A DNA stretch of 64,000 nt from Siderastrea radians (GCA_964017195.1 OZ024887.1:1670501-1734500); one strand, 5' to 3'; positions 22,610-34,256 are shown, numbered from the stretch's first letter. Translations and numbers: made by a program. Notes: generated by a model not told the origin, from the letters alone.

Positions 22610-23923
22610 TAAGATTCACGGAAATATGTCACTAAATAAAACTTAGTTTTCTGTCATGAAAGCACAACAAAATTTAAGAACGTACAAAGTTCAAAGCAGA
22701 ATGAAATGCATGGCGAGGAGAAAATAACGCCGTGTTTAATGTACCGTGACCATAGGCACGTGCGTGATATATTTTGTCTTGATTTAGGAATATTTAACGA
22801 CTCTCAACAAATCTGCTCCTTTTTAAACGAAAATTAATATGCATGAAAATCAAACGAGGTTGCATTGTATATTCTGCCGATTTGTTGTACCCAATAAGAA
22901 ATTGTAATAAAGACATGTGTATTACTCAAAATGAGCATGCGATTTAAAAAAAGCTAGGAAAAAATAAAAACTTTAGTCAGTTTACTGACAGACTTTGACC
23001 TCATTTTTTCACCTACAAATAAGACTGAAAATGTGCCCCAGAATGCAGGAAATTGCATCTGAGAGGTAGCAAATTTCAAAATTTTACGGGGGAGCATGCC
23101 CCCGGCCCCCCCCTAGGTGGCATGTCAACCCTGATAGTGACATTTCGAACATCAGCCTTCAATACTATCAGAGGGTGTGAAAAAAGACCTCTTTTTAGCT
23201 TTTTCGTGTTCGAGATAAAATTATAAAAGTAAACGTGTTTTTGTTGCTGAATATATTTAACCACGTGCGGGTTTTCCCGGTAACGTATTGACGCTAAAAC
23301 TGGCGTAAATCACAAGTTCTGCCTTTTGCATGCTTCACGTTCGATTTTCAAACTTCGCACGTAATTTATCGAATACACCTCCCATACATGGGAAGTTTTT
23401 GTCCTGAGCGCACAGAATTTGGGACTCCGGGTAGAAAAGAGGGAAGAAGGTGTACGGGAGGTGGAAAAAAGGGCCGGAAGAAAAAGTTAAGAAAAGTGGC
23501 GGGAACCGAGATTAAAGGGTGCGGGTGGCGGGAAGTTTGCACCCCCCATCCCCCTCCCTGTCCATCCCCTAGCTCCTCCCCCATTCAGTCAGAAATGGTT
23601 GAAATATCGAATCCAGGTAATAAGGTCTCAAGAAACGGTCAGTTTGCCGTGAAATAGTGATTATTTGATAAAATGATGTAATGATGACGTCATCATAACA
23701 TCAGCAAAATATTTTGATGCATTCTCACACGTGGTCACTCGTAGTCACTCATGGTCACTCGTGGTCACTTGTCGTCACTCGTGGTCACTTGTCGTCACTC
23801 GTGGTCACTTGTCGTCACTCGTGGTCACTCGTGGTCTACTCGTGGTCACTTGTAATCACTCGTGGCCATTCGTGGTCACTTGTGGTCACTCGTGGTCACT
23901 CTTGTGTACTTTTAGACATGATC

Positions 23924-24592
23924 ATCATTTACCGAAAAAGCAACTGGCCAGCTAAAATCCAAAATTATTCTCCGTGCAGTGGTATCTGGCTTTGGCATGG
24001 AGTTCAAAGGAGAGACCCCAACAGGACACGTGAAAGGATTAGTGGCAAACGGACCAATAACTGCATTTCTCCCAATCTCCGATGACAAGTAAATATCAAC
24101 AGTGTCAGGAAATTCCTCAGCGCCCTTGTGATTGCAAAATTGAACATTTTTTGAAAGTGTACAAGAATAATCAAAACCAACTGGCCAGCTAAATTCCAAA
24201 AAATCACGAACTGCATAATCAGCATACTCCCGTAGATATGATCTCCAAACAGGCATGCAAAGCGAAGAAGGCACTGACAATCAAAGTCCTTGAAAATTAT
24301 AAACACGAGATGCAAAAACATGGGCATGTAAATCAAGAAAAACACTGCCATTGGGGGGTGAAGATAAATCGGAAGCCACAACAGGCAAACACGTCGTAAA
24401 ACATCGTGAGTCTGGCAACAAAAACTGTGAGTCAGGCGAAAAAGTCTTGAAAAGTCTGTAATCATAAACATCTGGAAAGTCAGGCGGAGGCTGAAATGCT
24501 GGGGCAATCCTCAGAAAACTCAGTATGCCAAGCAATGATGTGCAGCAAAGTCCAACACTTAGCACAGATGTGCTGCAACCATTTCCTTTCAC
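23924..24592 (-). pseudogene. N-terminal half of the second YR-type reverse transcriptase
   Basis: Recognisable phrases are W-R-S-Y-L-R-E-Y-A-D-Y-A-V-R-D-F, a W-P-V-G-F-D-Y turn, N-H-K-G-A, and V-S-P-L-N-S-M-P-K-P-D just before the catalytic half at 19459-20031. A frame change near 24.28 kb separates it from a further 100 codons upstream (24281-24592). The gene was intact across the insertion point, which fixes the target duplication of the inserted element. Confidence 0.6.
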
Positions 24593-25530
24593 TCCGTATC
24601 ATTCCGCAATGTTCCTTACTGTGCGTACATTTGCCACTCTGGAAATCGTTGGCAAAAAGAACTTGTGTTACTCATAGGTTTAGTTGTGGCACGAAGAAGT
24701 CGAGATTCCAAATGCGAGAATGAATCGCCCCAACACTTGAAAAGGACAGCTGCATGAAATTCTCGTATGGCAGGTCAGGCAAACTGAGTCTGCAGGTACA
24801 TCAAAATGACAAAATGATCGAGACGTCTGGTTCGCTCATTGGGAGAGAGGCTTCTTGACTGCAAAATCGAGGCGTATTCGGTAGCGAATTCCGCAAGAGT
24901 TAGCTCGTCATAATTCTGATCTTTGGACGCAAGCAAGGCTAAGGAAGCTGTGTGGCCATAACTGTGGCGTGACTACTGGTAAGCTTAGCCGTTTTTCCTG
25001 ATTTTAGTTTCTTTTCTCAAGCACAGTCTTCTTGTTGGACGCCTCGCCCTTGTCTTCAGAGAGTCGCTTGAGGACAGCCCAAGACGATCAACTTCAGTGG
25101 AAACCCTCGCGGTTAAAGCAGGATCAGCACAGAGATCTTTGATTGTTACCGAAGGCTCCTGGGCTCCTGGATGTTCAGTTGGAACCGCTTCAACACAAGC
25201 CGTTTGACTCTGTAAGAGGGTGTTCCTCTTACGCAATGCATGAAGCTCCACCTTTAGCTTTGCCACCTCAGCTCGACGTTCTAACTTGCTGTTCTTGGCC
25301 TTAGCCTGAGCAACGGCTGCAGTTAATTAGGTGATCTCAACTTTCCAACCATTAGCTCCCCTGTTCGAAGCGAGGGGAGTAGAAGACTGACTGGAAGAAT
25401 TTCATTGACTGCTGCCAGGCGGAACAGTCGCTGGAGGAAAATCAAAACTGTTGTGGAACTCTTCATTCTCATCCGAATCATCACCTGCGTTCATAGCCGC
25501 ATAATCATGGGCAGGAAGCGATCATAAAAT
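24593..25530 (-). pseudogene. ORF1 (gag-like) remnants of the second YR-type element
   Basis: Near 24600-24640 a metal-binding signature is readable: G-K/R-C-T-H-S-K-E-H, then R-S-E-R-K-W-L-Q-H-I-C-A-K-C-W. It parallels those at 4.8 kb and 43.1 kb. Upstream at 24985-25266 lies a 93-residue basic, coiled-coil-like N-terminal segment. Frames are broken between them. The region's order matches the 42-44 kb copy, which is why they are called one family. Confidence 0.45.
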
Positions 25531-26380
25531 GTACTGACTCATGATCGTTTAAAGACTAATTATACAAGAATACGAAAATAACTTTCCGATTTTAAAGCTA
25601 ACATAATGCAAGAAAAGGATCAAAAATCATTTTTTGACTTATACAGTGGATCTAAAGAAATTGACTTCTTGGAGAAGTTTGGAATCGGGCCTGTTATTCC
25701 GAAAAAGGTGTTCTGCATTGTGTCATTGCATTGACCACATCAAAAGTTACACGTGTTGTCTCCCATTGCAAACTTACGCAGATGATCAACAGGTAAGGCA
25801 AATTTGGGCAATTCAGTGTTATCTGTTATTAGGAGGGGCTCTTTCATATGAAACTTGTTTTATGGAACTTGTTGTTTTCCTAACATTTGGATTGACGTCT
25901 CAGCATTCATGCCAGGCTGTAAATCTGATTCCTGCTACCTACAGAAAGCCAAAGTTTGTTCCAAGCTGTTGTCTTTGGTGCTGCGATGAATCCTTCGGAA
26001 AAACTGCCCCAGTCGTCCTGAGTCAGTTATCTCATCCACTCACAACTGCAGTAGACGAAAAACGTCAGATCTGGTTTTTAGATGCTTGAGAAACACCAGT
26101 CCTGGAAGCGCTACCTTGGACAATATACACCAATCACATGGACACTGAATTTATATTTATTAATTTGGAGGAAAAGGCTATTTTCCTTGGAAAGGAAAGA
26201 ACCTTGGACATTTGCAGCCCACAGTAATTCTTACTCAGGGGTCTTTATTTATCAGTCTTGTTTGGGCTTAATAAGGTTTCTTAGTTTTACTGAACATTAA
26301 CATCTGGAGTGACATTAGTTTAAACGAAGCTACCTGGTAAGAATCCAAAATTAGTATCTTATTTATGTCCACGTAGTTTT
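25531..26380. other. Unassigned; one 151-codon plus-strand frame
   Basis: The frame at 25634-26089 has no recognised motif, and its Cys-rich composition is not organised like a zinc finger. It is not called as a gene. Confidence 0.3.
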
Positions 26381-26381
26381 A

Positions 26382-26820
26382 CACTAGTGTCTAGGTTTGG
26401 TACTTTCCTGTTTTTTTTTTTCCCTTTCTTTTTTTTTTATGAAGGGCCCTGATTGTACAATGCTTCAAATATGTTTCATGGGAATTTCATGGCCTATTAA
26501 AATTTTCATGGGCCACGAATACACACCAGGCTGTTAAGTGTCTAGGTTTGGTATTTTCATGTTTTTTTTTTCCTTTCTTTCTTTTTTTCTTTTTTTTTTA
26601 ATGAAGAGTGATGATTTATACAATGCTTCAAATGCTTTCCAGGGGAATTTTCATGAGCCACAAAATACACACTAGGCTGTTAGTGTCTAGGTTTGTTATT
26701 TTCACGATTTTTTTTATGAAGGGGTACTGATCGTATACGATGCTTAAAATATGTTTCATGGGAATTTCATGGCCTGCTAGAATTTTCGTGGGCCATGAAA
26801 TATGCACTAGGCTGTTAGTG
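26382..26820. repeat. About 150-bp tandem repeat, three diverged units
   Basis: Each unit begins AGTGTCTAGGTTTGGTA (near 26385, 26537, 26683), continues with a T-rich run and ATGAAG, and ends with ACACACTAGGCTGTTAGTG. The T-tracts vary in length. Confidence 0.7.
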
Positions 26821-27070
26821 GCTTTCATGGGTCATGAAATCTATAAGTTTGAGACAATTGAGAATTTCGTGGCCCATGAAAATCAAGTTTCAAATGTTTA
26901 CAAAGTTTTCATGGGCCATGAAAGTCAGCCTTTCAAAATTTCATGGAAATTTCATGACTTAAGTAAACACCATGAAATCTGAAATCTTTGATTTCATGGC
27001 CATGAAAAGTGCTTTCATGGGTTTTTCAAGGTATTTTCATGGGATTTTCATGAAAAAGATATTCATAGTG
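26820..27070. repeat. Clustered TTTCATGGCCCATGAAA palindromes
   Basis: Variants of TTTCATGGGCCATGAAA recur at least eight times at irregular spacing. The same motif also occurs within the preceding tandem units. Each is a near-perfect inverted repeat centred on GGCC or CATG. Confidence 0.65.
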
Positions 27071-27503
27071 TATGTTACTGACACAATATCCAGAAAGTTT
27101 TAAATATTCATTGTTTAGGGGGATTATAAAAATATTTTACAGGAAATTCGGTATTTTGCCCACAAACATTATATATACTCCAAGGAAAGGAAAATTTGGA
27201 CAACTTTGCATCATCAAGTAACAGATTATGTGCAAGTTCCAAAACCAAGCATATTTTGGAGGCAAAAGGACGTGATATCTGGTTTTAGTTATCAGACATG
27301 GGAGACCTTCATCAAATTATGAACCGTAATAATGTGTTGGACATTTTGTGTCAAAACAAAGTATTGCCCCCCCCCCAACCCCCCTCAAGCCTTGCGGTTA
27401 ACAACAGTGGCATTTTTATTCCTTTTGGTTGTCAATGAAATAAAGTCTTCTAACGTTTGTAGCTCATAAAATTAACAAAATCGTGTTTTCAATATTTTTG
27501 TTT
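27071..27503. other. No recognisable gene
   Basis: AT-rich unique sequence with one C-run at 27366-27382. It lies just downstream of the Mutator-like transposase gene and may be that element's end. Confidence 0.3.
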
Positions 27504-28430
27504 TCAACTTACTACTGAACTGCCTTCGTGATTCACAAAGCAGTTTGGCTCGTGCTCATTGAACCAGGCAAGGTACTCCAGCCAGCTGACGTCCCCGTCA
27601 CTCCTTTTCTTTTCCATTTTCTTGCACTCACGGCAAGAAGAACTCATGTGAACGACATCGACCACCTTTCCTGTATCAACTGAAATGGCTGCTATCACAG
27701 CATCGGTGGCTGTCCAGCCTCTTGAGCACCAAGAAGCATCGATCGTGACACCAGCGTCGACCACAGCATCATCGAGCTCTTCGAGAGAACAGTGCACCTC
27801 TCCCAGAGAAAACTTCCATTCTTTCACACCACGAGCTGCACGATTTAATTCTTCCTCGAGTAAAGCCCGGGCATCCCTTTCGATAGTTTTGGTTTGTGCA
27901 GCCCACCAGCTCTTGCTGATGGGTGCCAGACCAAGAAAACTAAGAAATTTTGAGGCCGCAGCGTGACCACAACCGGTGGCTCGAAGGCCAAGGACAGTTG
28001 CCCGATTCTTCAAAGCCCTTTCGCTTCTCCGTTGTTGTAAATGCTGAATTAGTGCTCTGCGACAGGCAGCTTTTATTTTGGCATTGAAAAATCCAAGAAG
28101 ACCCAAGTCCATTTCTAGCCGACACGTTTTCCATTATCTCAACATCTCCTTGGCAAAAGCGACACGCTACTGCTTCGCTGAGATGTTTTTGCAGTCTCTC
28201 GCCCGAAACAATGGCCCGACCATTCATTTTCATCCAAGTTTCTTCAGCGTCAGTTTCCTCAGGATTTCCACGGATTCATTTAACTGTATTTTTGTGCGGC
28301 TCGCGCTCATCTGATCGACTATCTGCTCGCTCACTTCTCTATTGTTTACACGTTCACTTCCACTTCTTCGAGCAATTCCTGCTGGTTGTAATACAACCCT
28401 CTGTCGCTTGCAGCTAAAATGGCTGCACAT
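27504..28430 (-). pseudogene. Mutator-like transposase (invertebrate 'Mutator' domain), frameshifted
   Basis: Frame 27504-28112 carries T-I-D-A-S-W-C-S-R-G-W (catalytic Asp region), then G-K-V-V-D-V-V-H-M-S-S-S-C-R-E-C-K (zinc-binding pair) and N-H-E-G-S-S at the end. These are hallmarks of the transposase domain annotated as Mutator in cnidarian and arthropod proteins. Frame 27940-28233 supplies the preceding zinc ribbon (C-R-F-C, then C-Q-N-K-S-C). A basic segment at 28230-28430 may be its N-terminus. Frame changes near 28.05 and 28.23 kb indicate a pseudogene, and the remaining C-terminal domain is missing. Confidence 0.65.
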
Positions 28431-28549
28431 TCTTGGTTGAAACTTTTAGATTTCTTTCGCCTCCGTTTTGATGAAGACATGAGGGACTTTGGCCACGAAA
28501 AAAATTCACAGCATGCCTTCTCCAAAGGCGTTATTATTTCTGTCAGCAA

Positions 28550-29550
28550 CGTAGATAATTATATCAACAAGCGCAGTCGGTAGTTGGCCGTGCGGTTATT
28601 TAACAGCGTGACACTTATTAAGAGTGAATCAACGGGACAAAAAGAATGCGCAGCGCGCTCGCGAAAAGAAAAATAAACAATAATGATAAAATAATACACA
28701 CGGCAAAAAACCGAAAACAGTGTCAAAATAAATGCTGTAATGAAGAATGCTCCAAGAACGATAACGAAGAAAAACCGCCGCTTCGTTCACTTCGCCATAC
28801 AGCGTCTGTAACCGGAATCGAGATTTCTGTTTCTTCGCAAAGAAGTGCTACATTTATATGCTCTATATTCTGACCTGTAACTGAGCCGAAAATTTGTATT
28901 GCCGACAATAAACATAAATGGCTCAGTTATCGATAAGTCGATGTCTGTTGTCAGTGTTAAGTTGTTCGTTAATGGAAACACGCGCGCTTTTTATTGTGAC
29001 GTAGCCTGTATGGGACCCAGATCATTGTGAATTACGCAGTCTGCGAATTACGCAATGTTTACTTGTTGTACATTTCTGACATTCAGTGCATGCAGCTAGC
29101 TACAGGGAACTTTCTGTTCAGTGTTCTTTTCGAGTTTAATGTTTACCAAGTTGTTAATACTTCACCTGAGCGCGAAATTCAAGTTAGAAAGCACAATGAA
29201 TCTTGGATCTGAATCACTTGGCGCGATTTCATCATGGACACCGACGTCTTCGTTCGATCGGCTGATCATCCTTGGTCGCTTTCAAGAGTTACGGGACACA
29301 ATCTCGACCCTGGAAAGCACTGGTATGTGCTTACGAAAAGTTTGTGTGGGATAAGGCCGAACGCGTTTGCAAAAAACGAGATTTTTCGTCGATTCCCAGA
29401 TGAAATACGTTCTGTGCCGCCAGCAGATCTCATGCCCGCCTCTAGAGGTTGTTCATTCCACACCAGGCAACCAAACAACTTGTATGTGGCATCTACGTTC
29501 GGTCTTTGTGCCGGACTACTTAGACAGCGAGAATTCCTGTAGATGGGCTT
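28550..29550. other. No confidently assigned gene; short frames only
   Basis: A plus-strand frame at 29234-29542 lies directly before the exon-like region at 29551 and could be its 5' exon. No domain was recognised. Confidence 0.3.
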
Positions 29551-30246
29551 GTGAATTCACAAAAAATCTCTGTTGTTGTTGACGCAGTGAATCGAATCGC
29601 TCTTGACTGCGGTGAACTGTCGGACAGTTTAGGCGGGAAAAGCCTCGAGTCGAATGATCATGACGAATTGAAGAAATGTCAGTCAAGGATCGCCAAGCTT
29701 GAGTACGAGATGAGGGAACTAGAAAAGAACAATGAATATCTGAATTCATTTCTGCCTTCTTCCCCTCCTTTAGCAGCTTCTTCTCTTTCTTGTTCTTTAA
29801 AAGAGAGCAGCAGCGACAGCATCAACACCACCAACAGCAGTGGCAGCAGCAGTGTTATTGAGGAGACGCTGAAAAGCCCTTTAGGTCCAACCATAAAAAA
29901 GAGAAAAGTCGCCAGGGAATGCAGGAAAGTGAGTGCAGAGTTAGATGGTGTGCTGGAAAAGTATCGTGAGACCCTTGCCTGCATATTGGGCAATAGCTTT
30001 CTGTAGGGTGCCGATGAAGAGAAAGAAAAGGTCTCGGAAACCATTTCAGAAGTGGTAAATATAGTGATGGAGGCACATGGAGCTAAGAAGGGAGTATCAG
30101 AACTCCTCTTACCAACAACATACCAGCGACTGCTAGAGAGTATGCGAGTGCTTGATTGGGTCTTGCTCTATTTTAAGTTGCAAGCAAGATTACCAGATGC
30201 TGCCTGGCAAACTCTTGTCAACCTTACTCAGCTTGGAAGAAGTAGG
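29551..30246 (+). pseudogene. Exon 1 of an unassigned gene, one in-frame stop
   Basis: The frame reads through 29551-30246 with a single TAG at 30004-30006. It includes a coiled coil (about residues 35-65), a Ser/Thr-rich stretch and a nuclear-localisation-like K-K-R-K-V (near residue 117). It ends at a strong GTAAGT donor at 30247. The next exon at 31340-31574 continues in phase. Whether the stop is real, polymorphic or part of a short intron cannot be told. The protein family is not recognised; it may be a transposon gene. Confidence 0.4.
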
Positions 30247-30407
30247 GTAAGTATGACTTTTTGATAAGATATTGACAAGATATTTGATAAGATACTGATA
30301 AGATATTTGATAAGATATTGATAAGATTTGATGATGTAAGTTAAATTAATTTGCATCTCTACATTTCATTTCAACTGAGGGACTCGAGACCTTGCCACTA
30401 GATCTAA

Positions 30408-30640
30408 GGGGAGCAGGGATGGCGCAGTGGTGAGAGTGCTCGCCTCCCACCAATGTGGCCCGGGTTCGATTCCTGGTCCTTGCTCCGAGGGTTTTTCTCT
30501 GGGTTCTCTGGTTTTCCTCCCTCCATAAAAACCAACATTTCTAAATTCCATCTGGAATCAGTGGTCGAAGAGCCACTCTGTGGAGGTGCCACTGCAAATT
30601 CCAATTTTATTTATTTTTTATTTATTTTATTTATAAATGG
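30408..30640 (+). mobile_element. tRNA-derived SINE
   Basis: The head contains an A-box-like GGCGCAGTGGTGAGAGTGC and a perfect B box GGTTCGATTCC spaced as in a tRNA gene. A non-tRNA body (GGTTTTTCTCTGGGTTCTCT) and a simple TTTATTTATTTA tail follow. It lies in the intron between the exons ending at 30246 and starting at 31340. Confidence 0.75.
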
Positions 30641-31339
30641 TACAATGTGATTATTGACCTGAATCAATGCACACCTTTTACCACTGGTCCAAGGGCCTAC
30701 TCTTTATTCAAACTGACTGCGATGATCAAATTGGAAAAAAAAAAGAAAACCTAAAACTTCCTGGGGTTTGAAGCAAGCAAGACTTCAAAAAATCCCCTGA
30801 TTCAAAGCTCTCCTTCCACACCCCCTCCCCCCCCCCCACGCAAAAAAAAATCACATTTTGTACGCAGCAAGAATGCCACGCTATATGTGCATTAACAATT
30901 TTTACTGAGGTGTGGACCTTGCAGCAGTATTGGTTTGGGCAATATGAGAGCAGCGGCCATATTTATCTTACCATTCAGATATCACTACCCCTAGTAAGTT
31001 AAAGTAAGCAAGTAAGTAAAATCTTTATTTAAAGAGGGTGGCTTGTAATAGCAGCGCTCATAAACTAGAGGCCCTCCACACTCCCCAAACATAATTACTT
31101 GTTAAAATTGCCTTACCCCCTAAATTCCCCAAATATGAATTGAACTTCAATCACCCCTATCACTTTAAAATTGTTGAAAGAAAATTGAAAAATAAAATGA
31201 TACTTGTTGTGAAAGTTACATGGGCAGCAGATAGAGAAAATTAGTGTCTTGCTTTGCTTACTGATTTGTAGAGTAATCACAAAACACTGCACTGATATCC
31301 AAGAGTTTTGATGTATTTAACGTTTTTGCTTGCTTGCAG

Positions 31340-31574
31340 CGTACCAGCGACACTGCAGTTCTCCTGACAAAAAATGAGATCAGGGCAGTAAAAAAACTGG
31401 TTTTTAAGGTTGTACGTACAACCCTGTCCATCCAAAAGATGGACACTGATTTCCACTCCTGTGGTGTGGATCTTGCTGCAGTATTGGTTTGGGCAATAAG
31501 AGAGCAACGCCTGTACTCTTCAGATACCGACACAATGGAGTTCAATATAAAACTTGACGGGCATCCTCTTGGAG
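31340..31574 (+). pseudogene. Exon 2 of the unassigned gene
   Basis: The acceptor TTGCTTGCTTGCAG ends at 31339 and the donor GAG/GTACAA is at 31574/31575. The exon is fully open. It encodes a Lys/Arg-rich helical stretch followed by M-E-F-N-I-K-L-D-G-H-P-L-G-G, a phrase of the type seen in uncharacterised cnidarian repeat proteins. Downstream exons are not visible, and the sequence soon reaches the scaffold gap. Confidence 0.45.
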
Positions 31575-31690
31575 GTACAATAATTTATTTATTCCTCTAG
31601 TAATCGTTTTAAATGGTAGTAATTGATTCGAACAATTGATTTGAACAATTGTGGCAGTTGAAGTGTCATGTGAAATATTATACTAGTAGT

Positions 31691-31713
31691 NNNNNNNNNN
31701 NNNNNNNNNNNNN
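31691..31713. other. Assembly gap (23 N)
   Basis: Run of N. Sequence on the two sides need not be adjacent in the genome. Confidence 0.95.
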
Positions 31714-31846
31714 CGCCCCAGTGTCGTCGGGAATACGAAACTGGGCTATTGGGGCCAGGGCAATGTTTGCCCGGAGGGCCAAAGTCGAGAGCCGATTTTA
31801 AAACTTTACACTTGGGACATTTACTGGTCTTTTTGGGGTTAACCAT
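31714..31846 (-). pseudogene. N-terminus of a retroelement gag-like protein, cut by the gap
   Basis: From an ATG at 31846 the frame reads basic, then C-P-K-C-K-V-L-K-S-A-L-D-F-G-P-P-G-K-H-C-P-G-P. This is a Cys-rich start common to cnidarian YR and Gypsy retroelement ORF1 proteins. The remainder is lost at the N gap. Confidence 0.45.
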
Positions 31847-32068
31847 AATGAGGTAATAGAAAAATGAATTATAAAATGAGTAAAATCGTGAAAGCAATCC
31901 AGTCACTAACAAACAACTGACAAAAAGTGAAATATGATGAGCAACAGTCTGATACAAGTAGAAGGTTCCGTTGCATCATTAATCCGTTTGAGCACATGCA
32001 TGCCCAAAGGGGGTAAATTAAGCACTTTGAGAGGATATTTAAATAGGCCGATGTTTTACTATCCCCTC

Positions 32069-32550
32069 AGTGTTGTGTTTACACTTGAGTATTTACCGAG
32101 GTAAACATTTACTGAGAGCAAGTTACTAAACCCTGGTACATTCGTACAGTGCTAACACTGGCTCAAATAAACCAAGTTAATCTGGCAACGTTTTAGCCGC
32201 CTCCCCCCAAAAATAAAAAAAATGCGACAATAATCCTTTCTTCAGTATCAGTCCATCAGTTTTTCTTTTTTTGCACTGCACTTGAATCTGGGCGTGTTGA
32301 ATTTGCAGGAGGATCCGATCGCAATGGAACGATAGGGGCAGGAGCAGGAGCAAAATGTGGTGCCATCATCTGCATAGAGAACCTCATTCCATAATATTGC
32401 GGGAAAAATTCGGCTTGCTGATTGTACAGTGGGTATGGATTATTAAGTGCAGAAAATCGCGGATACGTTGGCGTCTACACACGCAAAATGTTTACCTAGG
32501 TAAGTAAATTCTAATACCTTGGTAAAATGTTCAAGTCTAAACACGTCACA
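32069..32550. mobile_element. Short non-coding element with inverted ends
   Basis: The left end GTGTTTACACTTGAGTATTT and the inverse of the right end GTGTTTAGACTTGAACATTT match at 17 of 20 positions, and TTTACC-AGGTA follows in both. The 480-bp interior has no gene. The superfamily is unknown. Confidence 0.5.
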
Positions 32551-33962
32551 AGTTTTCTTACTAGATTTGTGAGTATTGATATCAGTACAGGCCTTGTCAA
32601 ATCAATGTCTTGCTGGAACAATGTGATAAGTTTCTCCTGATATCCATGCTTGCAGTTTGCATGCAGCATTTCCTCCCAGCTTTACACACTGCTTTCTCTT
32701 TTCTTCATTGCAGTGACTGTTCTTGACTGGTTCTTGTTTTAAATCTTGGAGAATGGAGGGTGGCTTTAACTTCACTCTTCTTTGCATAGTCATGCCGAAA
32801 TCCCCTTTTCCCTATCCTTGAGGTTGCAGTGTTCTTAAGTTTCCCTTCTGACCACTTTTTAAATAAATCAACCAGATAATTCTATTGCTTGTGGCAATTG
32901 TCACAAGTTAATAGATGTTTGGGGTTTCCACTTAGTTTTCCAGTACATGGTGGATCAAGACTTTTTATGGCACCTGTTTGTTTTGTTTTATTCCATCAGA
33001 ACACATGTACCATGCTTATAATGCTTACTTTCCCGGCCTTCTTTTATTTGATGTCTATATTTCTTCGAGTATGCATTTTGCAACTTCAGTATCACAATTG
33101 CATTATCTGAAGGTACTTTCAATGGGAAAGGTAGAAAATCTTTCAAAGTATTATTTAAAAATTAAAATGCTATACAACAAATGTGAAAAATAACAGGAAA
33201 AGTATGCAAATTAATTTCAACCGTATAATTTCTATCTTTGTATCCTGAATATCAACATAATTTGTACACCAAACGTTTTCTAACTGCAGCTTGAACCAGA
33301 AAGTCTTAAGTAAAATTTACTAGGTGATGCATATTCATTAACAGACTGAGAGGATTAGGTGTTGAAAGTGCTCATGAAAGGCACTGGTCGTACACTGTGT
33401 ATGAGCAAAATGCCATTCTATCAATGGTGAAAAAAAAAACATTTTTTCCAGAATTTATGAAATGGCCTCTCCCCAGCAACATGATCCACCATTTGATCTA
33501 GGAGATCAACTTCCCCCCCCCCCTCCCACAAATAGTGCCTCCTGAAAGTGGACTCATTCTTCCAAACTCAAATTGAGGCTATAAAGCCTTGCTTTGATGA
33601 TAATCTCTTATTCTTCAAAATTGGTGAGCGATATGGAAGCGGAACAAGACGAGTTGAGATATACGATAAGAATGAAAACTGTACTTTATTCCTGTAGCCG
33701 TAGGCTCACAAGAGAAATACAACAATGAAATAACAAAACGATCAACAAAACAAGCATGTAATAGAAGTGTACATGGAATCAAAAAATGCTTAGTAATAAG
33801 TTTTGCCTCCTCTGTGCGGTCTTAATCTCTTGGAACTTTATCTTGTCGTCTTTCTTGTCGCGCTGCGTAACAATGGCTGAAAACGTTTTGCATTCCACAG
33901 GTAGCACAGCTAGCACCATAGCTATCAAAAGGCTATGGCTGTCTGTCTCACTGGTGGATCAT
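32551..33962. other. No recognisable gene
   Basis: AT-rich, with short frames only. A C-run lies at 33513-33527. Confidence 0.35.
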
Positions 33963-34256
33963 CTAAGCACTGAATAAGTTGAGCAAAAGCATCAACTGAA
34001 ATGGCCACATTTTTCCCACATTTTCCCCATCTGGCTCGCCCTCTGCCAGGATAACATCGTACAGTTTGTGAAGTCTCATAAATCCAAGGAACATTGTTTC
34101 CCATAGCTGATGTTTGGCTTTATCACCATCGAACAACAGCCTTTGACGGGGCCCATAACCTATTGCAAGCATGGCCATGGTCTTTGGTGGATAAGACGAA
34201 CAAAAATCAAAACAACACTTGACTTCATTCGTACAGAACGAAACCTCTACATCCAA
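33963..34256 (-). pseudogene. Copia-type gag fragment
   Basis: The frame contains R-L-L-F-D-G-D-K-A-K-H-Q-L-W-E-T-M-F-L-G-F-M-R-L, closely like the F-D-G-x-x-Y-x-x-W start of Ty1/copia gag (UBN2-type) proteins. It begins and ends without clear start or continuation, so it is a fragment. Confidence 0.45.

Larger units (their letters stand above)
20960..23133 (+). mobile_element. hAT element with exact 8-bp target duplication
   Basis: The ends are CAGGGTTGTCAT (20960) and ATGTCAACCCTG (23133). They are flanked on both sides by ATAGTGAC (20952-20959 and 23134-23141), the 8-bp duplication typical of hAT. The 2.17-kb body holds only what looks like the first coding exon of a hAT transposase and a Harbinger MITE, so the copy is non-autonomous. 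It sits inside the long-TIR element at 20032-23923. Confidence 0.85.
20032..23923. mobile_element. Long-TIR element, Mutator-like by its 9-bp target duplication
   Basis: Inverted arms of about 250 bp (20032-20283) and 360 bp (23563-23923) share GATCRTGTCTAAAAGTACAC at the tips, a CACGAGTGAC minisatellite, and a conserved inner part with TGATGACGTCATCA. The interrupted reverse transcriptase gene shows the flanks to be GTAAATGAT (right) and GTAATGAT (left, one base lost), read on the minus strand. That is a 9-bp duplication, as made by Mutator-like elements. The interior has no transposase of its own, only nested elements. Confidence 0.7.

Noticed and set aside
23714..24085. Plus-strand frame of 123 codons rich in H-S-W-S-L-V-V-T repeats
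   Set aside because: It is a translation of the CACGAGTGAC minisatellite in the right arm of the long-TIR element.
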